Assembly: GCF_001280845.1 (NCBI RefSeq)
Contig: NZ_LGHP01000001.1
Location: forward strand, 306,172 to 370,171
Length of the DNA stretch: 64,000 nucleotides
Reading direction: 5' to 3'
Origin: Bacillus sp. FJAT-28004
GTDB taxonomy: Bacteria > Bacillota > Bacilli > Paenibacillales > Paenibacillaceae
The notes beneath the pieces are model-generated. The model searched no databases and had not been told where the DNA came from. It saw nothing but the letters and a program-made list of their open reading frames with translations. Positions 33,494 to 43,308 of the stretch are shown piece by piece; the stretch's first letter is position 1; each line of letters begins with the position of its first letter. The position numbers and the translations under genes are program-made.

Positions 33494-35776
33494 ATGGGGG
33501 TTTTACTTATTTTGGGAAACCGGCTGCCGAAATTTTTAACGAGATTATTTCTATTCAACATGCTGCTGGGAACTCTTCCTGTCATCGTTCTTGGCGTTCT
33601 TTCTTATTACAAGTCCTCCGAGATTATTCAAGATAAAGTGACCAAGGCTAATCGACTGAATTTGGAACAAACACAACAAAGCGTTGAGCAGCTGTTGAAA
33701 ATGGCGGATTTATCTGCTGTTCAATTTATGAACTCATCTCTTGTGAGCTCAGCTTTAAATATGCCATTGACTGCTAATCAATTCGAAACCGTGAATGAAT
33801 TGCTTCAAGGCTTGCATAAGCTGCAAAGCTTCGAGCTCGGTATCAATGACATATGGCTCGTCAGCTTCAATAACGGATGGGTGATCGACAACAGCACGGA
33901 GGTTTTGCGGCTGGAAGCACTTAATCAAAAGGAAATGATTCATAGCTACGCCAAGGTCGACAAATCAAGCTTTTGGACGACAGCTGACGGGGGAAAGCAG
34001 GTTCATTTGGTCAAAAAGCTGCCGGTGCATGCACAAAGCCCCTCGGGATTAATCATTATCAAATTTATGAATAAAGAGATTACTAAATTGTTGACTAATA
34101 ATAATGAGCTAGGAGAGGTGATGATTCTCGATCATGACGGGATTGTCATTGCGCATAGCAATGAAGCACAAATCGGGCAGGATTTTCGCAATAAGAAAGA
34201 GCTGCAGTTTATGTTTGACACGGCAGAAACGGTTGGCGATAACCATGCGGGGGTGAATACCGATATGGGCGTCAATTTCCGTAAATCCTCTTATAATAGC
34301 TGGACCTATGTATCCATTTCTTCGGTGAATCTTATTACGAAGGATTCCAAGGTCATTAAATGGTATACCTACACCGCATGTTTGCTGATTTTTGCAGGTA
34401 CGCTGCTTGTCGCCTTGCTGGGGTCGAGAAAAATGTACAGCCCGATCGGCCGTCTTTACCGCTTTCTAGCGGAGAAGGAGGAAGTATCAACGGTCAAGCA
34501 CGGCAGTGATGAGTTCCAATATATCGACAGCCAGGTCTATGAAATGCTGTATGCGAAGCATCGTCTCTCCGGCATTATCGAAGGCCAGCAGCGCTATGTA
34601 GATGAGCTGTTCATGATCAAGCTTTATCAGGGAGAAGTGAGAGCCCAGGATATGACGGAACGAATGGATGCGATAACGTCAAACCGCAATTGGCATTATA
34701 TTGGCGTCATGGCGATCCAGATTGATACGCTTGAGGGGACCCGGTATGAGAATAGAGATGAAGAGCTGTTGCTATTCGCTTTAAACAATATTGCCGGCGA
34801 GATTTTGCATGACAGCGAAAGGCTGAAGCCTGTCGTTATGCAGCGCACACAGGTTACATTGATCGGCAGCCATGATACATCTGAGGAAATATTCAAGCTA
34901 AAAATCAATGCGTATGCCGATGAGACTAGAGAAAAGATTGAGCAGTTTCTGGGCTTGAAAGTAAGTGTAGGAATTAGCCGATTTTATCCAACGGTTGAAT
35001 CAGCTCCATGGGCCTATCAGGATGCAACCGAGGCGCTTAAATATACGATACGCATGGGACCTAGCTGTATTATTCATATTATGGATGTCGAGCCGGAGGG
35101 AACGATCCTCTCGCATATTCCGGATGGCATTAAACAAGAGCTGCTGGATGCGATCAAGCTTGCCGATTATGCTCAGGCTGACCAGCTGCTTCATACGTAT
35201 CTTCAAGATATTTTCAATGAGAAGGTAGGACATAGAGAATATTTTGTTCCGTTGACATCCTTCCTGCTGGATTTAGTACGAATGGCGCAAAGCCTAGGTG
35301 AACCGATAGACTCTCTCTATGATGGAGAAAAGTCACTAATCGATCAGTTGTATCAGCTCAAGACCATTAAGGAAATGGAGCAATGGTTTAGCCAAATTCT
35401 TATTTATCCGATGATGAATGTACTCGAGAAGAAACGTAGAAATCAATATGCCAAAATTTCCGATCAAATGCTCGCTATGATCCATGAAGAAGCTGAAACG
35501 GATCTTTCATTAGAATTATGCGCATCTCGAATCGGCTATCATCCGGATTATATCCGTGGTGTATTTCGCAAGGAGGTAGGTCTCAATTTCAGCGATTATT
35601 TATCGAATTTCCGTTTGCAGTTAGCCAAGAAGCTGCTGGTTGATACCGATTTGAAAATTTTGGAGATTGCTGAACGGCTGAGATACAATAATTCGCAAAA
35701 TTTTATTCGATATTTTCGCAAGCAAGAAGGCATAACGCCAGGGCAATATCGAGAAAAAAATCAGAGACAGGAGTGA
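33494..35776 (+). CDS. Membrane-anchored AraC-family transcriptional regulator (importer C locus)
   Basis: This 760-residue protein has a transmembrane helix (about 18-40, FLFNMLLGTLPVIVLGVLSY), an extracellular dCache-like region, a second helix (about 291-312), a cytoplasmic linker, and an AraC HTH pair (about 655-757, with CASRIGYHPDYIRGVFRKE and IAERLRYNNSQNFIRYFRK, then GITPGQY). ATG 33494 has no clear ribosome binding site. An in-frame TTG at 33512 with GGGGG about 10 bp before it may be the true start. It lies between importer C and the giant secreted protein, whose gene it overlaps or abuts, and may control both. Confidence 0.82.
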   Translation: MGVLLILGNRLPKFLTRLFLFNMLLGTLPVIVLGVLSYYKSSEIIQDKVTKANRLNLEQTQQSVEQLLKMADLSAVQFMNSSLVSSALNMPLTANQFETVNELLQGLHKLQSFELGINDIWLVSFNNGWVIDNSTEVLRLEALNQKEMIHSYAKVDKSSFWTTADGGKQVHLVKKLPVHAQSPSGLIIIKFMNKEITKLLTNNNELGEVMILDHDGIVIAHSNEAQIGQDFRNKKELQFMFDTAETVGDNHAGVNTDMGVNFRKSSYNSWTYVSISSVNLITKDSKVIKWYTYTACLLIFAGTLLVALLGSRKMYSPIGRLYRFLAEKEEVSTVKHGSDEFQYIDSQVYEMLYAKHRLSGIIEGQQRYVDELFMIKLYQGEVRAQDMTERMDAITSNRNWHYIGVMAIQIDTLEGTRYENRDEELLLFALNNIAGEILHDSERLKPVVMQRTQVTLIGSHDTSEEIFKLKINAYADETREKIEQFLGLKVSVGISRFYPTVESAPWAYQDATEALKYTIRMGPSCIIHIMDVEPEGTILSHIPDGIKQELLDAIKLADYAQADQLLHTYLQDIFNEKVGHREYFVPLTSFLLDLVRMAQSLGEPIDSLYDGEKSLIDQLYQLKTIKEMEQWFSQILIYPMMNVLEKKRRNQYAKISDQMLAMIHEEAETDLSLELCASRIGYHPDYIRGVFRKEVGLNFSDYLSNFRLQLAKKLLVDTDLKILEIAERLRYNNSQNFIRYFRKQEGITPGQYREKNQRQE

Positions 35777-35781
35777 TTGAT

Positions 35782-38700
35782 ATGATTAGGATTAAGAAGT
35801 ATTTTGCCGTCCTTATGACGGTTATTCTGCTATTGCCAGCCGGCTTGGCAAGCAAGCCCTTAACTGCGGAAGCAAGCTCGAATGACGCCGTTATTCGAGA
35901 GGGCTCCACCTTTTTACTGGATTTTCAAGCCGGCACTTTGCAAAATGGAATTTATCATGACGGAAGCAGCTCTGCCTTCAAGTTCTCAGGCGATACAGCA
36001 CATGTAGCCTTGAGTGGCGGGCAGCTTGCTGTTGGGCCAGTAGAAGCCTCAACCGTAGGTGTATTTGATTATGGTTTCAACGGCAACCCCACTCATAAAT
36101 ACGACGATTTTGAGCTTTCCTTTGATATGACGGTTACGCATAGGGAGCTGAATAGACAGGCCGGTATCCAGTTTCAAAAGCAGGCCTGGAGCGATGGCTG
36201 GGACTCGCAGCTGAAGACGCATATCAGCTATGATGCAAAAATGAACTTTTTTGCAGGGAGCACCTCTATTGCCAATACGGGTAGCGGGAAGTTCCGGGCG
36301 ATTAAGGATTATGGCGTACCGACGTTAAACCGCGATGTATTGCCATGGGAAACGTTTCGTGTGAAGCAGGTTGTTGATGGCGACCGTGTCCTTACTTATT
36401 TAAATGGTTCAGCAACACCCATTGTCGATGTCACTCGATCCTCCGAGGCTCTGCCAGGATTCGTTGGCGTATTTGCCAATGCCAATGTCGGATTCACCAT
36501 GGATAATTTTCTATTTAACCGCTTAACGCCGGAAGCAGAGCGTGATGGCTTAGGACTGGCAGGCGATACAAACGGCTTTTATCTCTTTATTCCATCTTTA
36601 AATGAAAGCGTTTCCAAGTTTCGAGTGACTTATCAAAATATAACCGACAATGGAAGCCCGCAGTCCATCGAATATACGGGACCGAGAGATCAATATGTTT
36701 TTGTTGACGGTTTAGATGCAGGGAAGGATTACAGAGTCGTGCTAACCCCCGTCTATACGAGCAGCAGAACGAATGTGGATACGGATATTACGATGTTCAA
36801 AAGCGGGACCGTCTTTGTCGGGGCTCCGCTAGACACCCAATTGATGGTATCCAGCGGCGATACTTTTTTCGGACAAACCAAGCAGGTTGAGATTTCCGTC
36901 ATTGGAGCCGATCAAATCCGATATACGCTGGATGGCTCCGAGCCAAGCCTTACCCACGGGACATTGATCGAAGGCGATACTATTTTTAATGATTCAATCG
37001 TAATTAATGCTACCACCACATTGAAAGCTATCGCACTGTTAAATGGAGTGATCAAAGACCAGAAGCAAGTAACGTATACAGCAGGAGTAAATCCGGTTTC
37101 GCTAACGAATTCAGCTATATTTCATGATTCTCAGACCCTTGCTATACAATCGGCGTTCGCAGATTCGTTGATCTACACAACGGATGGAACGGAGCCGCTT
37201 TATGATCCGGCGACGGATACGGCGTTAAATGGAATAGCTGTTCCTGCTTCAACAGCGGGGCTGACCGTAACGGCATCAACGTATATGAAAGTAAAGGCAG
37301 TAAGGGGGGAAATAGTCGGAGCTGCTGCTTCTGCAAAGTATACGAAAGTTCCGCTGCTTGCAAATCAGGTTACCGATTGGGATTTTACAAGCGGCGTGCA
37401 GCAGTATGCGGAGGAGCAGGATGAGCTGTATGGCAAGCCGGCGGCCCCTTGGTCGAATCTGCTCGGCTGGGACGTGAATTCGGATACAGGCGTTTGGGCG
37501 AATCATATTGATGTAAATCACGTTTATCGGGATTCGGAGGGTGTTCATCTATTTACAACAGATGAGCCGATCGGGGCTTCTACGTCGAATCCAACCTTTT
37601 ATTTGGAGCCGAACAGCGCAGGTTATCCGAATATTCCTTCTGAATACCGTTATGTCAGCTTAACGATGAAGGTGAACCACACCGCCAATGCCGCTATTTA
37701 TTTCGGGACGGATGCGGGAGAAGGTACAGACAGGTTGAGCGAATCTAGAAAAATATCGTTTCGCAACACCACTGCAGAGATTCCGGAGTTTCAGAATTAT
37801 TTGATTGATATCGGCGAGCATGCAGGATGGACGGGGAACATCACCAAGCTACGGATCGATCCGATGGCCACCTATCCGAGTATGAAGGACGGCATTGAGA
37901 TTATAGTCAAGGAAATCAAGCTGCTGCGCAAGCAGGATCTTCCGCCTGAAATTCGGTTGACTACCTTTCAAACCTCGGCTCAGGAAATCGTATCGCCTGG
38001 CGATCAGTTCGTCATTAAAGCTGAAATCGAAAATATTGGCGCCAGTGTCACGGGACTTAACTTGCAGCTAAGCGCTCCGGATTTTCTAGAAATAACGCCA
38101 GTATCAGGTTTTGATATCACTGCGCTATCAGCAGGAGAGACCGCAGAAATTGTCTATAATGTCAATGTGCTGGATACAGGGGCTGGTGCAATCGCTTTTT
38201 CGGCAAAAGGAAATGGTATCGCAACGACTAGAGGTTTATCTCGTATATTCAGCGTGCCAGCAACGCTGCCCGGCAGCGGACAACAAGATGACGTCATTAT
38301 CGGAAATGGAGAGAGGCGATTGGTCTTCCCGGCTCCGAGCCATACTGGACTGGAGGGCTACGGCTTCGGCTGGCTGGAGGCGAAACGCGATGGCGTATGG
38401 AGCAGAATCGCCGTTATGCCCTCTCTAGGAAGCGTTCAGGAAATAATAGATGACGAGCTTACGGTAAAGGAGCTTTATACAAGCGGGGCTTCGGGCTCCA
38501 GCTTCCCAATATCCTTCGAGGCTTCCGATGGAGCATTATGGTCAGGAGCGATCCAAGTTGAAGAGACTGCCTCAGGGAATCTGGAATTGGAGCACACGCT
38601 GCAATCGAATCAGGCAAGGAATATTGCAGCGATTATCGGACCCACGCTGCTGCTTGGCGAAGCAGATGTTCCAGCGCTCGATCCGAACTACCGGGTCATT

Positions 38701-40755
38701 CGTTCAATGACGGATGTGCAAGGCGATTATATTAATGAAGCGCTGTTTCCTGGTCTGGAGTGGCTGGACGATATGACGAATAACAATCAGTCCTCGAATA
38801 CCGATGCTGTCATCGATAACGTAGACGCTTATCGTTATGTGCCTCATCCGCGCAAGATTACGGTGCCGTTAATGGCCGTTCGAAAAGGTGAGCTGATGTT
38901 CGGATTAATGTGGGATGCCAGGCAGAAATGGGACGGTATAAATGATCAACCGTCCGCATTTTTTGGCGTACCCAATCGCCTTGAACGAGGCGAGGACACG
39001 ATTTCTACCAAACTAAGCTTATTTATTCCTTCGATTTTTAAAGGGGTTAATGAAAATGCAACATTTGCAACCGGCATACCGACCTTTTACGATAAAACAA
39101 CAGCTAGCGCCAATAATGAAAATCCGGTTCGGCAGTCTTATCTGTTAGGCGCTAACCAAGCACTAAAGCTCCAATCCGAGTTGTTTGTTAAGGAAGGGAC
39201 GGAAATGTCCGCGACCATTGAAGAATGGACGAAGGAGCACGGGCTAGCAGAGCCGCTCCCATACGCACATGGTACGATGCAGCAGGAAAGCGAGGCTATT
39301 CTGACCAGTTTCGAAAATTTATGGTCGCCCTCGGACAATAAATGGATGAATCGTATCGGGCCTGCGGCGACGCCTATGATTACATCTGCATTTGTTACAC
39401 CCTATACTCTATTGAATAAATACGCCGCCGCCTCTTATCAAGACATTGCAGAGCAGCGAGTTCAAACAGCAATGGCTGGATTAGGCAGCAATTATTCTGC
39501 TTATGGTTACATTCTTCCTTTTTATCTGGAAGGAATAGCCGCAAAAACGATGGAGACTATGCAAGGCGTCAATGTAGACGCCTTGATCTCAACGGCGAAG
39601 CTCGTAAATCCCGCTGATGTAACAGAGGGCGTTTATTGGGATTACGAAACCTTCATTAAACGAAAGGGATTTCCATCTAGTCCTTTTATCGGTCAATTAT
39701 CAGACGTGACGGCGGGATCAAATGCTGAATTTTTATTCAAAATGCTTAGACATGCTCGGCTGACTGGCAATGGAAATGCGACAACCTACGGACTTGCCGG
39801 CTTAAATTATATGAATGACAACTTTACGATGCCTAGAGGCTCGCAGTCATGGGAGCTGAGAAATATGATTCCTGAGCTGGGAACGGCGGCACTTGCAGTA
39901 AGAGCCAATGTGGAAGCATACACACTGACGAGCGAAGACAAATATTTGGAAAATGCCAAGCTATGGGCGGGAAGAGGACTACCTTTCATTTATCTATGGA
40001 GTGATGGAAGCTATGGCATAGAGAAAGCTGACGGCAGGGGAGGATTTTTTGGCAGCCATACATTTATGGAATATTCAGCTATCGCTTCCTTTGGGCAATC
40101 CATCTATCGGAGCAACGGTGTGCCGCTTCCTTCTACCTGGTTCGGGCGGCCAGTCCAGTGGTCCGGGCATGATTACGGGATTGCACTGATGGAGCTATAT
40201 GAATCTATGATGTCATCTGGTTTATGGGAGGATTATTTGGATGCGGGAGGCATTGACTACTCCAAAATCAGTGAGGGTTTATCCGTTAGCGGATCAAGGC
40301 AAACGACGGCCGCCGATAGCCGGTACCCTACTCATTTGTATGATGCAACAAGTTTGCTGAAATGGGAAACCTCAGACTACCTATACCCGAATTACCAAGG
40401 TGCTGAGCTGCTTAGCCTGCTTGTGGGAGAACGTACAAATCCGGTAACGAAGATGGTGCGGATCGGAACGCACGATATTCGAATAAGTGCTTTGGCGGAT
40501 ATTGAGCTGCTTGATGTTCAGTCGGATCAAATGAGCTTACGTCTCCGTTTCTCGTCTCCTGGTGAATATACGGTGTTTTTGCAGGGGATTGAGGCTGTCG
40601 GAAACGTTGAGCTCATACAAGCGGAGTCAGGCTCAGCGGTAAAATCATTTGCGGTTAGACCGGTAAGCGGTTATGGAGAAATTCATGTAGTGGCAGTGGG
40701 AGAAGGAGATACGGAGGTGGATATCGCGATCACCTCACTGGTTGTTCATAGCTAA
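35782..40755 (+). CDS. Large secreted multidomain protein, probable unclassified polysaccharide-active enzyme
   Basis: This 1,657-residue protein has a signal peptide (about 1-33, ending TAEASS). Visible order: a concanavalin/LamG-like beta-sandwich (about 35-250), an FN3-like segment (about 258-345), two chitobiase-C-like segments (YTLDGSEPSLTHG and IYTTDGTEPLYDP, about 370-515), another beta-sandwich (about 530-715), a CARDB-like segment (about 730-815), a beta-rich region (about 835-1150), and a helix-rich region (about 1200-1520) with WELRNMIPELGTAALAVRAN and aromatic-rich repeats as in (alpha/alpha) toroids. No SLH, dockerin or sortase motif is seen. ATG 35782 follows CAGGAGTG; an in-frame TTG at 35773 is less likely. 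I do not recognise a known catalytic family. It is probably an extracellular depolymerase feeding importer C or D. Confidence 0.7.
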   Translation: MIRIKKYFAVLMTVILLLPAGLASKPLTAEASSNDAVIREGSTFLLDFQAGTLQNGIYHDGSSSAFKFSGDTAHVALSGGQLAVGPVEASTVGVFDYGFNGNPTHKYDDFELSFDMTVTHRELNRQAGIQFQKQAWSDGWDSQLKTHISYDAKMNFFAGSTSIANTGSGKFRAIKDYGVPTLNRDVLPWETFRVKQVVDGDRVLTYLNGSATPIVDVTRSSEALPGFVGVFANANVGFTMDNFLFNRLTPEAERDGLGLAGDTNGFYLFIPSLNESVSKFRVTYQNITDNGSPQSIEYTGPRDQYVFVDGLDAGKDYRVVLTPVYTSSRTNVDTDITMFKSGTVFVGAPLDTQLMVSSGDTFFGQTKQVEISVIGADQIRYTLDGSEPSLTHGTLIEGDTIFNDSIVINATTTLKAIALLNGVIKDQKQVTYTAGVNPVSLTNSAIFHDSQTLAIQSAFADSLIYTTDGTEPLYDPATDTALNGIAVPASTAGLTVTASTYMKVKAVRGEIVGAAASAKYTKVPLLANQVTDWDFTSGVQQYAEEQDELYGKPAAPWSNLLGWDVNSDTGVWANHIDVNHVYRDSEGVHLFTTDEPIGASTSNPTFYLEPNSAGYPNIPSEYRYVSLTMKVNHTANAAIYFGTDAGEGTDRLSESRKISFRNTTAEIPEFQNYLIDIGEHAGWTGNITKLRIDPMATYPSMKDGIEIIVKEIKLLRKQDLPPEIRLTTFQTSAQEIVSPGDQFVIKAEIENIGASVTGLNLQLSAPDFLEITPVSGFDITALSAGETAEIVYNVNVLDTGAGAIAFSAKGNGIATTRGLSRIFSVPATLPGSGQQDDVIIGNGERRLVFPAPSHTGLEGYGFGWLEAKRDGVWSRIAVMPSLGSVQEIIDDELTVKELYTSGASGSSFPISFEASDGALWSGAIQVEETASGNLELEHTLQSNQARNIAAIIGPTLLLGEADVPALDPNYRVIRSMTDVQGDYINEALFPGLEWLDDMTNNNQSSNTDAVIDNVDAYRYVPHPRKITVPLMAVRKGELMFGLMWDARQKWDGINDQPSAFFGVPNRLERGEDTISTKLSLFIPSIFKGVNENATFATGIPTFYDKTTASANNENPVRQSYLLGANQALKLQSELFVKEGTEMSATIEEWTKEHGLAEPLPYAHGTMQQESEAILTSFENLWSPSDNKWMNRIGPAATPMITSAFVTPYTLLNKYAAASYQDIAEQRVQTAMAGLGSNYSAYGYILPFYLEGIAAKTMETMQGVNVDALISTAKLVNPADVTEGVYWDYETFIKRKGFPSSPFIGQLSDVTAGSNAEFLFKMLRHARLTGNGNATTYGLAGLNYMNDNFTMPRGSQSWELRNMIPELGTAALAVRANVEAYTLTSEDKYLENAKLWAGRGLPFIYLWSDGSYGIEKADGRGGFFGSHTFMEYSAIASFGQSIYRSNGVPLPSTWFGRPVQWSGHDYGIALMELYESMMSSGLWEDYLDAGGIDYSKISEGLSVSGSRQTTAADSRYPTHLYDATSLLKWETSDYLYPNYQGAELLSLLVGERTNPVTKMVRIGTHDIRISALADIELLDVQSDQMSLRLRFSSPGEYTVFLQGIEAVGNVELIQAESGSAVKSFAVRPVSGYGEIHVVAVGEGDTEVDIAITSLVVHS

Positions 40756-41020
40756 ATGTCAGCAGCAAATTCCTCCTGGGAATGAGGGGAACCAGTAGCT
40801 TACTCTGACGATTTGCTCCATTGGAAGGCGATCGACATTCCTCTGCTCCCTCATGGAGAGTCCAGCGAGCTGGACATCTCGGGTTGAGGTGTTCGAGGGA
40901 CAGGATGAGTGGCTGTAAGAACAGATATGTGCTTACAGCCATCATCCGTATGAAGTCACACATCATGGCGATCTATATAAGCGCTTCCTATTGAGCGGTA
41001 GCGACAATATCAAATCTGCT
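40756..41020 (+). pseudogene. Degenerate glycoside-hydrolase-like remnant (GH43/GH32-like)
   Basis: Right after the giant gene, one frame reads GEPVAYSDDLLHWKAIDIPL and LPHGESSELDISG (about 40783-40884), then a stop. A second frame continues with EVFEGQDEWL, a stop, and AYSHHPYEVTHHGDLYKRFL then LSGSDNIKSAI (about 40886-41010). The S-D-D-L-L-H-W phrase and the later H-G-x-x-Y block resemble five-bladed-propeller hydrolases. Frame shift, stops and no start mean it is broken. Family is a guess from short motifs. Confidence 0.4.
40904..40946. terminator. Long stem-loop within the remnant
   Basis: GGCTGTAAG (40911-40919) pairs perfectly with CTTACAGCC (40932-40940), and GATGA/TCATC extends the stem. 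There is no T run on either side. Confidence 0.4.
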
Positions 41021-41133
41021 ATAACTCTCCTCTTCCCCCTCTCCCGTTTAAGGCCTCACTTGCCCCCTCTAATATCCGGAATAAGCCTATTTATTTTGGC
41101 GCAATAACTTTGTCTTTACATACTGAAAACCCG

Positions 41134-41162
41134 AAACCCCAAGTAATTACAGGGGTTTTAGC
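41134..41162 (+). terminator. Intrinsic terminator upstream of importer D
   Basis: AAACCCC (41134-41140) pairs with GGGGTTT (41152-41158), followed by T-rich sequence. It lies in the 578-bp gap before importer D; I see no gene in the rest of 41020-41333. Confidence 0.65.
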
Positions 41163-41333
41163 TGTTCCTAAATCGAAAAGGGATAGCATCACAAAAATAG
41201 AAGGGTCACTTTCAGAGTGAAGGAGTAGCAGCACAAAAAGTGGGGATTTCAGCAAACGCACCCTACATGTTACTTTAGGTTGGCAAGGCGTTGCTGAACC
41301 GAATTAAAACTTGCATAAGAAAGGGGGATTACA

Positions 41334-42314
41334 TTGAAGCAGCATTCGCAGTCGGCGGCTCGTGCTCCTATGCCTGACATGCCGAAGACAGGTACAGGCT
41401 CAAGCTGGATAACATCCATGCGGAAGGAATTAACTCGGAATCGATTTCTTTATATGCTTTTAGTGCCTGTAGCCATTTATTTATTGCTGTTCAAATACGC
41501 ACCGATGGCTGGAGAAATCATTGCGTTCAAAAATTATCGATTGTCCGAGGGGATTTGGGGAAGCTCGTGGGTAGGATTTCAACAGTTTGAGAAGCTGTTT
41601 GCAAGCCGTGAATTTTATATCGTATTAAAAAATACACTGTTGCTCAACCTGTATCATTTAATTTTTGCTTTTCCTGCCCCGATTCTGCTCGCGATTATGC
41701 TTAATGAAGTAAGGGTGGAGTGGTATAAACGGACTTTGCAAAACTTGTTGTACATTCCTCATTTTATTTCGTGGATCGTCCTTGGCAGCATCATTATTGC
41801 ACTGCTATCGCCATCTACAGGAATTGTGAATTATTTACTGCAAGCGTTTGGGATTGATCCGATCTATTTTATGGCTGACAAGTTCTGGTGGCCGGTGACG
41901 TTCATTGTGTCCGGTATTTGGAAAGAAGCAGGATTTGGGACGATTCTTTATTTGGCAGCGATGGCATCGATTGATCCGACGTTGTATGAAGCAGTCAAAA
42001 TTGACGGTGCCAATAAAATAAGACAAATCTGGCATGTTACACTGCCAGGCATTCGCAGTACAATCGCGATTCTTCTTATTCTGCAAGTTGGTAAAATGAT
42101 GGACGTTGGTTTCGAACAAGTATATGCACTGCGGAATCCGGCGGTAACGAGCGTGGCCGAGGTTATCAGTACCTTCGTGTATACCCGGGGGATTGTAAAC
42201 TTGCAATACAGCTACACTACCGCATTAGGTTTGTTCCAATCACTAATCGCGCTTATCCTCATTGTGTCAGTGAATCGAATTATAAAAGCGCTGGGAGAAC
42301 GAGGATTATGGTAA
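41334..42314 (+). CDS. ABC sugar transporter permease, LplB type (importer D)
   Basis: This 326-residue permease starts at TTG after GAAAGGGGGATTACA. An N-terminal ~35-residue polar extension precedes the first helix (FLYMLLVPVAIYLLLFKYAP). LplB marks are GEIIAFKNYRLSEGIWGSSW, IMLNEVRVEWYKRTLQNLLY and the EAA loop YEAVKIDGANKIRQIWHVTL. It ends with IKALGERGLW. First gene of the importer D operon that also holds pectin-type enzymes. Confidence 0.87.
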   Translation: MKQHSQSAARAPMPDMPKTGTGSSWITSMRKELTRNRFLYMLLVPVAIYLLLFKYAPMAGEIIAFKNYRLSEGIWGSSWVGFQQFEKLFASREFYIVLKNTLLLNLYHLIFAFPAPILLAIMLNEVRVEWYKRTLQNLLYIPHFISWIVLGSIIIALLSPSTGIVNYLLQAFGIDPIYFMADKFWWPVTFIVSGIWKEAGFGTILYLAAMASIDPTLYEAVKIDGANKIRQIWHVTLPGIRSTIAILLILQVGKMMDVGFEQVYALRNPAVTSVAEVISTFVYTRGIVNLQYSYTTALGLFQSLIALILIVSVNRIIKALGERGLW

Positions 42315-42336
42315 AGGACGAAAGGAGTGATGCATT

Positions 42337-43221
42337 CTGAAGCTTGGAAAACAAACCGTTTCATCGATACTATTTCGCTGGTTTAATTACATCTTGCTAG
42401 CATTGCTCGCCTACATGGCATTATTCCCGTTCATTAACGTCATTGCTGTATCGTTTAGCAGCAGCAGGGCAATTAATGCGGCGGAAATCTTCATGTGGCC
42501 GGTTGAATTCAATATGGAAGCATATGTAAAGTTACTGAAAGACGGTCAATTAATAATAGCAATGAAGAACACCGTTGTGATTACAGTAATTGGAACGGCG
42601 TTGAATATGTTTTTTACGATCATTGCCGCATATCCGCTCTCTAAAGCAAGATTGAAGGGCAGAAATTTCATGCTGATGGCCATTCTATTTACGATGCTGT
42701 TCAGCGGCGGATTGATTCCTAATTTTCTGCTTATCAATAGCATTGGACTCACAAATACGTATTGGTCACTTTGGCTTCCAGCACTTATAAGCGCTTACAA
42801 TATGTTCGTAATGAAAACATTCCTGGAAGGGCTGCCTGATGAGCTGGAAGAATCCGCTGCGATTGACGGTGCTGGTGATTTCACTATTTTATGGCGAATT
42901 ATTTTGCCGCTATCGAAACCGGTCATCGCCGCATTGACGCTGTTCTATGCAGTAGGCTGGTGGAATTCCTATATGAATGTCCTAATCTATATTCGCAGTA
43001 CAGATAAGGTGTCATTGATGGTGAAATTGTATCAGATGATTGACTTGGTAAGTCCGGAACTGCTGCGCGGAAGCGGGGAAGGTGTTTCGCAGATTTCGAT
43101 TACGCCGGAAGGTATTCGGGCAGCAGCAGTCGTATTCGCTATTGTGCCGATATTATGTGTGTATCCATTTTTGCAAAAGCATTTTATTAAAGGCGTGCTG
43201 CTAGGCTCCATTAAAGGATAG
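42337..43221 (+). CDS. ABC sugar transporter permease, YtcP type (importer D), non-standard start
   Basis: The partner permease has 294 residues if begun at CTG 42337 (or ATT 42334). No ATG, GTG or TTG lies in frame between the upstream TGA (42328-42330) and TTG 42394, yet the codons between encode KLGKQTVSSILFRWFNYI, the normal N-terminus of this family. AAAGGAG (42321-42327) sits 9 bp before the CTG, which supports it. Other marks: IAVSFSSSRAINAAEIFMWP, FTMLFSGGLIPNFLLINSIG, EAA loop ELEESAAIDGAGDFTILWRI, and terminal HFIKGVLLGSIKG. Confidence 0.82.
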   Translation: MKLGKQTVSSILFRWFNYILLALLAYMALFPFINVIAVSFSSSRAINAAEIFMWPVEFNMEAYVKLLKDGQLIIAMKNTVVITVIGTALNMFFTIIAAYPLSKARLKGRNFMLMAILFTMLFSGGLIPNFLLINSIGLTNTYWSLWLPALISAYNMFVMKTFLEGLPDELEESAAIDGAGDFTILWRIILPLSKPVIAALTLFYAVGWWNSYMNVLIYIRSTDKVSLMVKLYQMIDLVSPELLRGSGEGVSQISITPEGIRAAAVVFAIVPILCVYPFLQKHFIKGVLLGSIKG

Positions 43222-43308
43222 CTGCCGAAATGTATGAAATGAGCTGAATATCAAGTGCGCTTAACAGGCGCGTTTCGATATATAAATTAATTTTGTAGGA
43301 GGTCAAGT

